From Arthrobacter sp. KBS0702 (GTDB lineage: Bacteria; Actinomycetota; Actinomycetes; Actinomycetales; Micrococcaceae): DNA of 64,000 bases. The stretch lies in the NCBI RefSeq assembly GCF_005937985.2, contig NZ_CP042172.1, positions 2,170,001-2,234,000 on the forward strand. Direction: 5' to 3'. Both the position numbers and the translations under genes were made by a program. Positions 46,037-55,602 of this stretch are shown here, one piece after another (the first letter of the stretch is position 1; every line of letters begins with the position of its first letter). The notes under the pieces are model-generated. The model did not search any database and was not told the DNA's origin. It saw nothing but the letters and a program-made list of their open reading frames with translations.

Positions 46037-47284
46037 ATGAGCAAAACAACCCGTTCCGTCGCCGGAACCCGGCGCCCGGCCTGGCTCCGGCAACCCGCCG
46101 GCCCCCGCCTGCCCCGGGACATCAAGGTGATGTTGGTCGCGGCCTTCCTCATTGCGCTGGGCTTCGGCCTCGTAGCGCCGGTACTCCCGCAGTTCGCCAC
46201 CACGTTCGACGTCGGGGCGACAGCGGCGGCGGTGATTGTCAGCATCTTCGCGTTCATGCGGCTTGTGTTCGCACCCGCCGGCGGCGCGCTGATCGTGCGG
46301 CTGGGCGAACGCCCGGTGTACGTGGCCGGGCTGCTGATCGTGGCGGCGTCCACGGCCGCCTGTGCCTTCGCCCAGGACTACTGGCAGCTGCTGGTGTTCC
46401 GCGGCCTCGGCGGCGCCGGTTCGGTGATGTTCACAGTGGCGTCGATGGCCCTCGTGGTGCGGCTGGCGCCGCCGGAGAGCCGCGGACGGGTCTCCGGCGC
46501 GTACGCCTCGGCCTTCCTGATCGGCAATGTGTGCGGGCCGATCGTGGGCGGCCTGCTGGCCAGCTTCGGCCTCCGGGTGCCGTTCCTGGCGTACGCGGCC
46601 GCGCTGGTGCTGGCCGCCGCCGTCGTGCAGACCCAGCTCAGCCACGTCCCGGCGGGCTCGCGCGACGCGGGTGCCGCCGCCCCGCCGATGCTGCTCCGTG
46701 ACGCGCTGCGGGACAGCGCGTACCGGGCCGGCCTGGCGTCCAGCTTTGCCAACGGCTGGGCCACCTTCGGTGTCCGGATGGCCACGGTGCCGCTCTTTGC
46801 CGTCGCCGCGCTGGGCGCCGGTTCCTCCTCCGCCGGCTGGGCGCTGGCGGTCTTCGCGGCCGGCAACGCCATCGCACTGACGTTCTCCGGGCGGCTGGCC
46901 GACAGCGCGGGCCGCAAGCCGATGATGCTGGCCGGACTGCTCGTCACCGGCCTCGCCACCGCCTCCATCGGCCTGACCCACGACCTGCCCCTGTTCCTGC
47001 TCGCCTCGACCATCGCGGGCATCGGGTCCGGCCTGCTCGGGCCCGCCCAGCAGGCGGCCATCGCCGACGTCGTGGGCAACGAACGCTCCGGCGGCAAGGT
47101 GCTGGCCGTGTTCCAGATGACCCAGGACAGTGGCGCGATCGTGGGCCCGGTCATCGCGGGGCTGCTGGCGGACCGGCTGGGCTACGGCTGGGCGTTTGGC
47201 GTCACCGGCGGGGTACTCCTCGCCGCGGCCGTCGGTTGGCTGCTGGCCCGGGAGACCTTCCGGGTTAAGCCGGGACCGGTCTAG
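46037..47284 (+). CDS. MFS transporter
   Basis: A 415-residue major facilitator with 12 predicted helices. It begins with a charged tail, then VMLVAAFLIALGFGLVAPVLPQF; the cytoplasmic loop motif RLGERPVY and the second-half RLADSAGRKPMMLAGL are the two MFS A-motifs. GNVCGPIVGG is a drug/H+ antiporter-like C motif, so an exporter is plausible. The substrate is unknown. The start ATG 46037 is chosen over an extended frame through the amtB promoter. Its stop overlaps the stop of ftsY on the opposite strand. Confidence 0.88.
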   Translation: MSKTTRSVAGTRRPAWLRQPAGPRLPRDIKVMLVAAFLIALGFGLVAPVLPQFATTFDVGATAAAVIVSIFAFMRLVFAPAGGALIVRLGERPVYVAGLLIVAASTAACAFAQDYWQLLVFRGLGGAGSVMFTVASMALVVRLAPPESRGRVSGAYASAFLIGNVCGPIVGGLLASFGLRVPFLAYAAALVLAAAVVQTQLSHVPAGSRDAGAAAPPMLLRDALRDSAYRAGLASSFANGWATFGVRMATVPLFAVAALGAGSSSAGWALAVFAAGNAIALTFSGRLADSAGRKPMMLAGLLVTGLATASIGLTHDLPLFLLASTIAGIGSGLLGPAQQAAIADVVGNERSGGKVLAVFQMTQDSGAIVGPVIAGLLADRLGYGWAFGVTGGVLLAAAVGWLLARETFRVKPGPV

Positions 47285-48489
47285 TTCAGCAGCGCGTCCA
47301 CGAAGCTCTCCGGGTCGAAGGGCGCCAGGTCGTCTGCCCCTTCACCGAGCCCGACCAGCTTGACAGGGACGCCGAGCGACTTCTGGATCGCGACGACGAT
47401 GCCGCCCTTGGCGGTGCCGTCCAGCTTGGTCAGCACGATGCCGGTGATGTTGACGACCTCGGCGAAGACGCGGGCCTGGTTCAGGCCGTTCTGACCGGTG
47501 GTCGCGTCCAGGACCAGCAGCACCTCGTCCACCTCGGCGAGCTTTTCGATGACGCGCTTGACCTTGCCGAGCTCGTCCATCAGGCCGACCTTGTTCTGCA
47601 GCCGGCCGGCGGTGTCGATCATCACGACGTCGACTTCCTGGTCGATGCCGGCCTTGACCGCCTCATAGGCGACGGACGCCGGGTCCGCCCCGTCGACGTC
47701 GGACTTGACCGTGGGCACGCCGACGCGCTGGCCCCAGGTGGCAAGCTGTTCGGCTGCGGCGGCGCGGAAAGTGTCCGCGGCGCCCAGCAGCACGTCCTTG
47801 TCCTCGGCGACAAGCACACGGGCAAGTTTGCCCACCGTGGTGGTCTTGCCGACGCCGTTGACACCCACGACCATCATCACCGCTGGCTTGTCCGCGTGCC
47901 GCTCGACATTCAGGCTCCGGTCCATGCCGGGATCCACAAGCTTGATCAGTTCCTCGCGCAGCAGCTCCTTGACCTGCTCGGGCGAACGGGTGCCGAGCAC
48001 CTTCACGCGCTCCCGGAGGGCGTCCACGAGCTGCATTGTTGGCTCGGTGCCGAGGTCAGCCAGCAGCAGGGTCTCCTCGACTTCGTCCCAGACGTTCTCG
48101 TCGATCTTGTCCGCCGAGAGCAGGGTGAGCAGGCCCTTGCCAAAGATGTTGTTGGATTTGACCAGGCGCTCGCGCAGCCGGGTCAGGCGGCCCGCCACCG
48201 GCAGCGGGGTCTCGACCGGAACGGTCTCGAGGCCGGCGACGTTGTCCGGCACCTCGACGGTTTCGAGCCCTTCGAGCTCACCGGTTTCCGAGGGCGTGCG
48301 CCCGCGGGGCGGCGCCGGGCGGTCCTCCAGCAGCGTGCCCCCGCCGGAACCCTGCACGGGGTCGTTCGCGTCGCGCTGCGAGGGGTAGTTGGTGATGTTC
48401 TTCCGGGTCTTCAGGAGCACCGGAATCAGCGCACCGAGGACCACCAGGGCAACGAGGATGGGCAGGATGATGGGGAGGATGTCGTTCAC
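47281..48489 (-). CDS. ftsY: signal recognition particle receptor FtsY
   Basis: Receptor for Ffh-ribosome complexes at the membrane. An N-terminal membrane helix (~4-25) is typical of actinobacteria and is followed by an acidic/Pro-rich linker. The NG domain has VGVNGVGKTTTVGKLA, ADTFRAAAAEQL and DTAGRLQNK. Length is 402. Located 78 bp downstream of smc, same strand. Confidence 0.96.
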   Translation of the reverse strand: MNDILPIILPILVALVVLGALIPVLLKTRKNITNYPSQRDANDPVQGSGGGTLLEDRPAPPRGRTPSETGELEGLETVEVPDNVAGLETVPVETPLPVAGRLTRLRERLVKSNNIFGKGLLTLLSADKIDENVWDEVEETLLLADLGTEPTMQLVDALRERVKVLGTRSPEQVKELLREELIKLVDPGMDRSLNVERHADKPAVMMVVGVNGVGKTTTVGKLARVLVAEDKDVLLGAADTFRAAAAEQLATWGQRVGVPTVKSDVDGADPASVAYEAVKAGIDQEVDVVMIDTAGRLQNKVGLMDELGKVKRVIEKLAEVDEVLLVLDATTGQNGLNQARVFAEVVNITGIVLTKLDGTAKGGIVVAIQKSLGVPVKLVGLGEGADDLAPFDPESFVDALLN

Positions 48490-48566
48490 TCCCCTAGCTT
48501 CTCATAAACCCCAAATGCCCCGGGCGGCCCTCCCTCCTGCCCGGGACGGCCGTGAAGCCAAGGTTC

Positions 48567-51500
48567 TCAGACCTCGGCACCGAGCCGCTGGCTGATCACG
48601 GTAGAGACGCCATCGCCGCGCATGGTCACGCCGTAGAGCGCATCAGCGACTTCCATGGTGCGCTTCTGGTGCGTGATGACGATCAGCTGGCTGGACTCGC
48701 GCAGTTCCTCGAAGATCGTGATGAGGCGGCCCAGGTTGGTGTCGTCCAGGGCGGCCTCGACCTCGTCCATCACGTAGAACGGCGAGGGCCGGGCCTTGAA
48801 GATCGCCACCAGCAGGGCCACCGCCGTCAGCGACCTTTCGCCGCCGGAGAGCAGGGAGAGCCGCTTGATCTTCTTGCCGGCGGGGCGCGCCTCCACCTCG
48901 ATGCCGGTGGTGAGCATGTCCGAGGGGTCGGTCAGGACCAGCCGGCCCTCGCCGCCCGGGAAGAGCCGGGCGAAGACCCGGACGAACTGGGCGGCGGTGT
49001 CTTCGAAGGCCTCGGCGAAGACCTTCTGCACACGCTCATCGACTTCCTTGATGATGTCCAGCAGGTCCTTGCGGCTGGACTTGAGGTCCTCCAGCTGCGT
49101 GCTCAGGAACTGGTGGCGTTCCTCAAGGGCAGCGAATTCCTCCAGCGCCAGCGGGTTGACCCGGCCCAGGGCGGAGAGGTCGCGTTCGGCCTTGCGGAGC
49201 CGCTTTTCCTGTTCTTCGCGGACGAAGGGTTTGCCTTCGACAATCTCTTGCCCGTCCTGGTCCACCGGGGCGCGGAGCGCCGCCCATTTGTCCCCGGATT
49301 CGCCGGCCGGCACCGGCACGGGCCGGTCGGGGCCGAAGTCGGCGACGAGCTGGTCCGCGGTGAGTCCGAGTTCCTCAACGCTGCGCAGTTCAAGGGCCTC
49401 GATCCGGAGGCGCTGTTGCGCGCGGGCCAGTTCGTCGCGGTGCACGGAATCGGTCAGCTCGGCCAGTTCGCGGGCGAGCGCGTCGTTGCCGGTGCGCACC
49501 TCGGCCAGTTCGCGCTCCATCTGCTCGCGGCGTTCCTCCGCCAGGTCGCGTTCGCGGCGGGCCAGTTCGACCGAGACGTCAATGAAACCGATCACCTGCT
49601 CCACGGCCGCGGACACAGCGGCGGCGCGGCCGGCCTGGAGCCGGCGGCGGCGGGCCCGTTCGGCGGCCTCCTCGCGGGCGCGGCGCTCGGTGGCTGCGGC
49701 CCGTTCCAGGGAGGACGCCCGGTTACGGATGGCGGTCAGCTGTTCCTCCGCGCTGCGCAGCGAGAGGCGGGCCTCCATCTCGGCCGACCGCGCCGCGGAT
49801 GCCGCCAGGGCGAGGGCGTCCCGGTGCTCCGGCGAGGGTTCTTCCTCGGCGGGGGCCTCCTGGGCGGCGGCGAGCCTGGCAGCGACAGCCTCCAAGGCCT
49901 CCTGTTCCGCCTGGATGTTCGCTTCCGCCCGGGCCAGCGACGCGGCGAGCCGTTCACTTTCCCCAACGGCGCTGCGCAGCACCGAGTTCAGGTGGCCCAG
50001 CCGTTCCGCCACGGCGGCGAGCCGGGCGTCGGAGTCGTGCAGTTTTTCCAGGGCGGCGTCCGCGCGTTCTTGGGCGGCGGCGCGCCGGGATTCCGCGGCC
50101 GACAGGGCGAAGCGGTTGCGTTCCAGTTCCGCACCGACGCGGGCGATCCGGGCAGCGGCGTCGTCGACGGCGGCCTGAACCTCAAGCAGTGACGGCGCCG
50201 AGGCGGAGCCGCCGCTGACGGTGAACGCCGTGAACACGTCACCGGCCCGGGTTACGGCGGTCAGTTCCGGCCGGGCGGCGATCAGCCGCGCCGCGGCATC
50301 GAGGTCCTCGACGACGGCGGCGCCGTCCAGGAGCTGAGCCAGCAGCTGAGCCAGCGGCACCTCGCCGCCGACCGTGTCTCCGCCGGACGTGCCCCCGGCG
50401 GACTTGTTCCCGGCAGATTTGTCCCCGGCGGGGGTCACGAGCGCGGCGGCCCAGCGGGCGCCGGCGGGAAGCCCGCCATCCCGGACCTGGGCAGGTGCCG
50501 CCGGCGCTCCGGCCAGCAGCAGCGACGCCCGGCCGGCGTCGTCGTCCTTGAGGAGCTGCACCGCGGTGGCGGCGGAGGCGGCGTCGCGGACGACGACGGC
50601 ATCCGAGCTGCTGCCCAGCGCGGCGGCGATGGCGGCCTCGTAGCCGGCCTCCACGGTCAGCATGCCCGCCAGCGGCCCGAGCACGCCGGGCAGCTCCGCG
50701 GCCAGTACATGCTCCGAGCCGTCCTTGCGGTTGAGGCCAAGCTGCAGGGCGTCGCGGCGGGCCACGAGGGCATCTCGTTCCCGCTCACCCTCCCGTTCGG
50801 CCGCCTTGAGGGCGTCGATTTCAGCCACGACGGCGTCCAGGGCCTCGGTGGCGGCCTCGTATTCGGCGTCGAGGGTTTCCTCGCCGTCCTCGACGCCCGC
50901 AACCTGGGACTCGAGGGCGGTGAACTCGCTTTGGGCGTGACGGCGCCGTTCCTCGCCGGCCTTTTGCGAATCCCTCAGCCGGCCAAGCTCGGCCTGGGCG
51001 GATTCGACCCGGGACCTCGCGGCGCCCACCTGGCCCGCGAGCCGGGCAAGGCCCTCCCGGCGGTCCGCGGCGGCCCGCAGCAGGGTGGCGAGGCGCTTGT
51101 CTTCTGCGGCGGCCGCGTTTTCGGCCTCCTGCTTGGCGGCGGTGGCGGTGTCCAGCGCGGCGCGCCGCTCGATGATGCCCGTTTCCAGCCCGGCCTGCTC
51201 GGCCCGGACCCGGGCTGCCTGCTTCTCCAGTTGCTCGGGGTCCCGCCCGGCGTCGGGGGCGACGTCGGCCGCACCGAGCAGGCGTCTGCGTTCCTCGGCG
51301 AGCGAGCCGAGGGAGCGCAGCCGTTCCCGTCCGGAGGAGAGCTGGTACCAGTTGTCCCGCGCGGCGTTGAGCTTCGGGGTGGCCTCCGCGGCGAGCTGTT
51401 CCAGCCCGGCCTGGCGCTGGCGGCCGCTTTCGAGCTCGCGTTCGACGACGCCGCGGCGGGCCTTGAGTGCGGTCTCGTCCGCGACGTCCTGCTCCAGCAC

Positions 51501-52217
51501 GGACTGCAGCTGGACCAGGTCGTCGGCCAGCAGCCGTGAGCGGGCGTCGCGGACCTCGAACTGCACCGTCTGGGCGCGGCGGGCCACCTCGGCCTGCTTG
51601 CCCAGCGGCGTGAGCTGGCGCCGGATTTCTCCGGTGAGGTCGCTGAGCCGGGCGAGGTTGGCCTGCATAGCCTCGAGTTTGCGGACCGTCTTTTCCTTGC
51701 GGCGGCGGTGCTTGAGGATGCCGGCCGCCTCCTCGATGAAGCCGCGCCGGTCCTCCGGGGTGGCGTGCAGGACCTTGTCCAGCTGTCCCTGCCCGACGAT
51801 GACGTGCATTTCACGGCCCAGGCCGGAGTCGGAGAGCAACTCCTGGATGTCCAGCAGCCGGCAGCTTGCACCGTTGATGGCGTATTCGGAGCCGCCGGTG
51901 CGGAACAGCGTGCGGGAGATCGTGACTTCGCTGTAGTCGATCGGCAGGGCGCCGTCGCTGTTGTCGATGGTCAGCGAGACGTGGGCCCGGCCCAGCGGCG
52001 GGCGGCCGGAAGTTCCGGCGAAGATGACGTCCTCCATCTTGCCGCCGCGGAGGGTCTTGGCGCCCTGTTCGCCCATCACCCAGGACAGCGCATCCACCAC
52101 GTTTGACTTGCCGGAGCCGTTGGGGCCCACCACGGCGGTGACGCCGGGTTCGAATTCGAAAGTCGTCGCGGAAGCGAACGACTTGAACCCTCTGACGGTC
52201 AGACTTTTGAGGTGCAA
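48567..52217 (-). CDS. smc: chromosome segregation protein SMC
   Basis: A 1216-residue condensin ATPase. Walker A GPNGSGKSNVVDAL is at ~33, ~450 residues of coiled coil follow, then the hinge (~510-680), the second coiled coil, and the C-terminal SGGERSLTAVAL signature with VMDEVEAALDD (Walker B). Inside the hinge is a Gly/Ser/Lys/Thr-rich low-complexity insert (DKSAGNKSAGGTSGGD, ~595-615) of the kind expected from local repeat expansion. Upstream mutM, rnc, rpmF form the usual order. Confidence 0.97.
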   Translation of the reverse strand: MHLKSLTVRGFKSFASATTFEFEPGVTAVVGPNGSGKSNVVDALSWVMGEQGAKTLRGGKMEDVIFAGTSGRPPLGRAHVSLTIDNSDGALPIDYSEVTISRTLFRTGGSEYAINGASCRLLDIQELLSDSGLGREMHVIVGQGQLDKVLHATPEDRRGFIEEAAGILKHRRRKEKTVRKLEAMQANLARLSDLTGEIRRQLTPLGKQAEVARRAQTVQFEVRDARSRLLADDLVQLQSVLEQDVADETALKARRGVVERELESGRQRQAGLEQLAAEATPKLNAARDNWYQLSSGRERLRSLGSLAEERRRLLGAADVAPDAGRDPEQLEKQAARVRAEQAGLETGIIERRAALDTATAAKQEAENAAAAEDKRLATLLRAAADRREGLARLAGQVGAARSRVESAQAELGRLRDSQKAGEERRRHAQSEFTALESQVAGVEDGEETLDAEYEAATEALDAVVAEIDALKAAEREGERERDALVARRDALQLGLNRKDGSEHVLAAELPGVLGPLAGMLTVEAGYEAAIAAALGSSSDAVVVRDAASAATAVQLLKDDDAGRASLLLAGAPAAPAQVRDGGLPAGARWAAALVTPAGDKSAGNKSAGGTSGGDTVGGEVPLAQLLAQLLDGAAVVEDLDAAARLIAARPELTAVTRAGDVFTAFTVSGGSASAPSLLEVQAAVDDAAARIARVGAELERNRFALSAAESRRAAAQERADAALEKLHDSDARLAAVAERLGHLNSVLRSAVGESERLAASLARAEANIQAEQEALEAVAARLAAAQEAPAEEEPSPEHRDALALAASAARSAEMEARLSLRSAEEQLTAIRNRASSLERAAATERRAREEAAERARRRRLQAGRAAAVSAAVEQVIGFIDVSVELARRERDLAEERREQMERELAEVRTGNDALARELAELTDSVHRDELARAQQRLRIEALELRSVEELGLTADQLVADFGPDRPVPVPAGESGDKWAALRAPVDQDGQEIVEGKPFVREEQEKRLRKAERDLSALGRVNPLALEEFAALEERHQFLSTQLEDLKSSRKDLLDIIKEVDERVQKVFAEAFEDTAAQFVRVFARLFPGGEGRLVLTDPSDMLTTGIEVEARPAGKKIKRLSLLSGGERSLTAVALLVAIFKARPSPFYVMDEVEAALDDTNLGRLITIFEELRESSQLIVITHQKRTMEVADALYGVTMRGDGVSTVISQRLGAEV

Positions 52218-52320
52218 GGTGTTCCGGGTCTCCTGGGTGGCGGCAGCGGGGGCGTATGCTGCCCTAAATCTAATGGGTTCGCGGCGGAATCCCGCGGATT
52301 TGCGGCACCCGCAGCGCGGA

Positions 52321-53322
52321 TCACCAGCGGCCGTTCCGCGGCCGCGGCTGGCAGACGGGGCAGGTGTAGGAGGAGCGGTTCATGAACTGCTCGCGCTTCA
52401 TTAAGCTTACGATTCCGGCACCGGCGCAGCGGCGGCATTCCAGGCCCTCGCGGCCGTAGGCGTTGAGGGACCTTTCGAAGTACCCGGACGCGCCGTTGAC
52501 GTTGACGTAGAGGGAATCGAAGCTGGTACCCCCGGCTGCAAGGGCGTCCGTCATGACCTCGCGGGCGGCGTCGAGGACCCGCAGCGCCTCGGAGCGGCGG
52601 AGCGTGTCCGTGGGCCGGGCGTAGTGGAGCCTGGCGAGCCAGAGTGCCTCGTCCGCATAGATATTGCCGATGCCCGAGACCAGCCCCTGGTCCAGGAGGG
52701 CCCGCTTGAGGCCGGTTCTCCGCGCCCGGAGCCGGCGGTAGAACTCCTCGAAGGAAAAGTACGGGTCCAGCGGGTCCCGGGCGATGTGCGCGGCTTCCTC
52801 CGCGATCAGCGGCAACGGCGTTTCAGCCAGGCCGCCGGGACGGCCGTCGGGCGTGGGGATCAGGGATGTGAGGAACAGCCCGCCGAAGATGCGCTGGTCC
52901 ACGAAGCGCAGCTGTTCGGGCATGCCCGCCGCCGGGCTCAGCCGGAGCCGGATCTTCAGGTGCTTTTCATCCGCGACGGCGGCGTCCTGCATCAGCAGCT
53001 GGCCGGACATGCCGAGGTGGGCCATCAGGGCCACCGACGGCGCCGCCGCATTTCCCGAGACAGCGTCGCCGGAACCCGCGACGTCGGCACTCCGGGTGTC
53101 TGGGTCGGCCGCGGTGTCCGCGAGCGGGAGCCAGAGGAATTTTCCGCGGCGCACCACGTCGAGGACGCGGGCGCCTTCCAGGTTTCCGGTGAAGTCCTCG
53201 GTGCCCAGCGCGTGGCGGCGGATGGAGCGCGGATCCAGCACCTCCACGGCGGTGATGGTCCGGCCCCGCACCCAGTTCACCAGGCCGCGCCGGACGACCT
53301 CCACCTCGGGCAGTTCAGGCAA
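52321..53322 (-). CDS. mutM: formamidopyrimidine-DNA glycosylase MutM (Fpg)
   Basis: Removes 8-oxoguanine and related lesions. Catalytic N-terminus [13 protein letters not shown], with Pro2 and Glu3 intact, and the C-terminal zinc finger (CRRC ... CPVC). The Lys of the helix-two-turn-helix region is in [17 protein letters not shown]. An Asp/Ser/Ala-rich insert of ~30 residues ([18 protein letters not shown]) after residue ~66 makes the protein 333 residues, longer than typical (~280). It lies between smc and rnc. Confidence 0.95.
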   Translation of the reverse strand: MPELPEVEVVRRGLVNWVRGRTITAVEVLDPRSIRRHALGTEDFTGNLEGARVLDVVRRGKFLWLPLADTAADPDTRSADVAGSGDAVSGNAAAPSVALMAHLGMSGQLLMQDAAVADEKHLKIRLRLSPAAGMPEQLRFVDQRIFGGLFLTSLIPTPDGRPGGLAETPLPLIAEEAAHIARDPLDPYFSFEEFYRRLRARRTGLKRALLDQGLVSGIGNIYADEALWLARLHYARPTDTLRRSEALRVLDAAREVMTDALAAGGTSFDSLYVNVNGASGYFERSLNAYGREGLECRRCAGAGIVSLMKREQFMNRSSYTCPVCQPRPRNGRW

Positions 53323-53330
53323 GGTGGCGC

Positions 53331-54092
53331 CTAGCTGCCGGTCTGGGACTTGAGCTTCGGGGACTCCGCCGGGGCAGCCTCGGTCGGCGCAGTGTCCGGG
53401 GTGCGGGCCGGGGCGGGTGCGGAGAGTCGGCGCCAGGCGTCCGCGGCGGCTTCCTGCTCGGCTTCCTTCTTGGAATTTCCCGAGCCGGTGCCGTAGTCGG
53501 TGCCGCCGATCCGCAGCACAGCTTCGAATGAACGCGCATGGTCCGGGCCGGAGCCCTCCACGAGATAGTTGATCGTCCCGAGCTGGCGGCTGGCTGCCAG
53601 TTCCTGGATGCTGGTCTTCCAGTCGGTGCCGGCTCCCAGCGCGGCAGCGTCCTGGAGCAGCGGCCCGATCAGGCGCATCACGAGCTGGCGTGCAGTCTCG
53701 AGGTCGTTGGACAGGTAGGTCGCGCCGATCAGCGCCTCCATGGTGTCCGCCAGGATGGAGGCCTTGTTCTTGCCCTCGGTGAGCTTCTCGCCCTGGCCGA
53801 GGTAGATGTACTCCCCCAGCCCGATGCTGCGGCCGATCCCGGCCAGCGCCCGGGTGCTCACGACGGCGGAGCGGCGCTTGGCCAGGTCACCTTCGGGCAG
53901 GTCCGGGTTGTCGCGGTACAACGCGTCGGTCACGGAGAAGCCCAGGATGGAATCGCCCAGGAACTCAAGACGCTCGTTGGTGGGGATGCCGCCGTTTTCG
54001 TAGGCGTAGGAACGGTGTGTCAGAGCAAGACGAAGCGTCCCGGCGTCAATAGAGACACCGAGACGCTTCAGAAGCTCTTCAGTTGAAGACAT
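53331..54092 (-). CDS. rnc: ribonuclease III
   Basis: Cuts double-stranded RNA in rRNA and regulatory-RNA processing. The catalytic signature [12 protein letters not shown] is at ~40 and the dsRNA-binding domain ends in [23 protein letters not shown]. The C-terminal ~25 residues are a Pro/Ala tail. At 253 residues it is of normal size; 8 bp from mutM, so they are cotranscribed. Confidence 0.96.
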   Translation of the reverse strand: MSSTEELLKRLGVSIDAGTLRLALTHRSYAYENGGIPTNERLEFLGDSILGFSVTDALYRDNPDLPEGDLAKRRSAVVSTRALAGIGRSIGLGEYIYLGQGEKLTEGKNKASILADTMEALIGATYLSNDLETARQLVMRLIGPLLQDAAALGAGTDWKTSIQELAASRQLGTINYLVEGSGPDHARSFEAVLRIGGTDYGTGSGNSKKEAEQEAAADAWRRLSAPAPARTPDTAPTEAAPAESPKLKSQTGS

Positions 54093-54113
54093 CTTAGTCA
54101 GCCTGTTGGCGGA

Positions 54114-54317
54114 TTAGACGTCTGCGACCTTGCGGCCCTTGTACTCAAGGAACAGCGCGGTGCCAGCCGAGTCGGTAACGACCTTTGCCTGGTGCGGCAG
54201 GCTGTAAACAACCTGTCCGTTTTCCACGGTCTTCACCAGGTGGGGGGCAGTTGCCTTCCACTGGGAGCGGCGGGCGCGGGTATTCGAGCGAGACATTTTC
54301 CGCTTCGGGACAGCCAC
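54114..54317 (-). CDS. rpmF: 50S ribosomal protein L32
   Basis: A 67-residue ribosomal protein. [22 protein letters not shown] is the family start, quoted here only as far as [16 protein letters not shown]. The usual zinc-binding cysteines are absent, as in the C-minus paralogues. It follows yceD and precedes rnc in the conserved order. Confidence 0.96.
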   Translation of the reverse strand: MAVPKRKMSRSNTRARRSQWKATAPHLVKTVENGQVVYSLPHQAKVVTDSAGTALFLEYKGRKVADV

Positions 54318-54353
54318 GGCTAACTCATTTCTCTCTAGTCCAACACTTACAAA

Positions 54354-54902
54354 TCAGTTTTGCCGGTCAGGCTTAGCCAGATCAGCTAGGGCAGCCCAGC
54401 GAGGATCTACGACCTCGTGGTGGTGCCCCGGCTCGTCTTCCAGGCGAACTCCGCATTCGGAGCAAAGGCCCTGGCAGTCTTCCCGGCACACCGGCTGGAA
54501 CGGCAGCATAGTGACAACTGCGTCCCGCAACACCGGCTCAAGATCGATCAGATCGTGCTCGACTCGACGTTGCTCTTGTTCGTCTTCTTCATCCGGGAAT
54601 TCAGCATCCCCGTAGAAGAAAAGTTCTTGCACATTGACCTCAAGGTCATACGCAAGGGGATCCAGGCATCGACCGCATTCGCCGGTTACTACGACGTTTG
54701 CGGTGCCCGATACCAGAATTCCTTCGTGTACGGCCTCCAGGCGCAGATCCAGCTCGACATCCGAGCCTTCCTGCACGCCAATGAGCGCCACACCAAGATC
54801 ACTTGGCGCGGGTACATGTTCCGTCAGTGTCCGCATGCTTCCCGGACTGCGTCCGAGGTCCTTGACGTCGAACGCCAGGGGCGAACTAGCATCTCGTTTA
54901 AT
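54354..54902 (-). CDS. YceD family (DUF177) protein, probable non-standard start
   Basis: A DUF177 protein that accompanies rpmF in most bacteria and in E. coli and plants is linked to 23S rRNA accumulation. Cys pairs CGRC and CREDCQGLCSECG form a zinc-binding C-terminal part. The ATG at 54836 would lose conserved N-terminal sequence: the frame reads SSPLAFDVKDLGRSPGS before it, typical of the family. No ATG, GTG or TTG opens that stretch; AGGAG lies five bases before an ATT (54902), which I take as the probable start. That would give 182 residues. Confidence 0.85.
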   Translation of the reverse strand: MKRDASSPLAFDVKDLGRSPGSMRTLTEHVPAPSDLGVALIGVQEGSDVELDLRLEAVHEGILVSGTANVVVTGECGRCLDPLAYDLEVNVQELFFYGDAEFPDEEDEQEQRRVEHDLIDLEPVLRDAVVTMLPFQPVCREDCQGLCSECGVRLEDEPGHHHEVVDPRWAALADLAKPDRQN

Positions 54903-55059
54903 GAGAACTCCTGTTGAACATATGACCGACGTACCATCTTAGCCTGAACTTCCGGACGGACTCAAACCGGAGGGCAGCGCGCGGCTCAGCACCGCACCCC
55001 GGGCCCGGTAGGGCCGCGCAACCGGCAGCAGGCCGCCGAGTACCGATCTAGCTTACCCT

Positions 55060-55554
55060 CTACGCGGCGGGTCCCCGACCCGGCTCGCCGGACCCCAGCC
55101 GCTTCAGCACGGACTTCGGCACAAACTCGGACACATCCCCGCCGAGGGTGAAGACTTCCTTGATCAGGGTGGAGGACAGGTGCAGGTAATGGCCCTCGGC
55201 CGGAATGAACACCGTCTCCACGCCGGTAAGTTGCCGGTTCATGGTGGCCATCGGCAGCTCGTAGTCGAAGTCCGAGGAGGAGCGCAGCCCCTTGACGATG
55301 GCGGAGGCTCCGCGCTGCCGGCAGTAGTCGGCCAGCAGGCCCTGCCCCACGGGCTCCACCACGATGCCGCGCAGCGAGGCCAGGGTCTCCCTCGCCATGT
55401 CGAGCCGTTCCTCGAGCCCAAAACGGTACTTCTTGGCGTAGTTGGTGGACACCGCCACAATGACCTCGTCGAAGAGGCTGGCCGCCCGGGCGATGACTTC
55501 CAGGTGGCCGTTGTGGATAGGGTCAAAGGAGCCAGGGCATACGGCGCGTCTCAT
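55060..55554 (-). CDS. coaD: phosphopantetheine adenylyltransferase
   Basis: Penultimate step of coenzyme A synthesis. CPGSFDPIHNGHLEVIARA has the T/HxGH nucleotide motif (HNGH), with an active-site Lys in YAKKYRFGLEERLDMA and the late ISST-like LSSTLIKEV. It is 164 residues long, with a Gly/Arg/Pro tail. It sits near rpmF/yceD as usual in actinobacteria. Confidence 0.96.
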   Translation of the reverse strand: MRRAVCPGSFDPIHNGHLEVIARAASLFDEVIVAVSTNYAKKYRFGLEERLDMARETLASLRGIVVEPVGQGLLADYCRQRGASAIVKGLRSSSDFDYELPMATMNRQLTGVETVFIPAEGHYLHLSSTLIKEVFTLGGDVSEFVPKSVLKRLGSGEPGRGPAA

Positions 55555-55602
55555 GCTCCGAACCTACCCCATCGGCTGCGCGGGCCGGGATAGCATGGCG
55601 GA

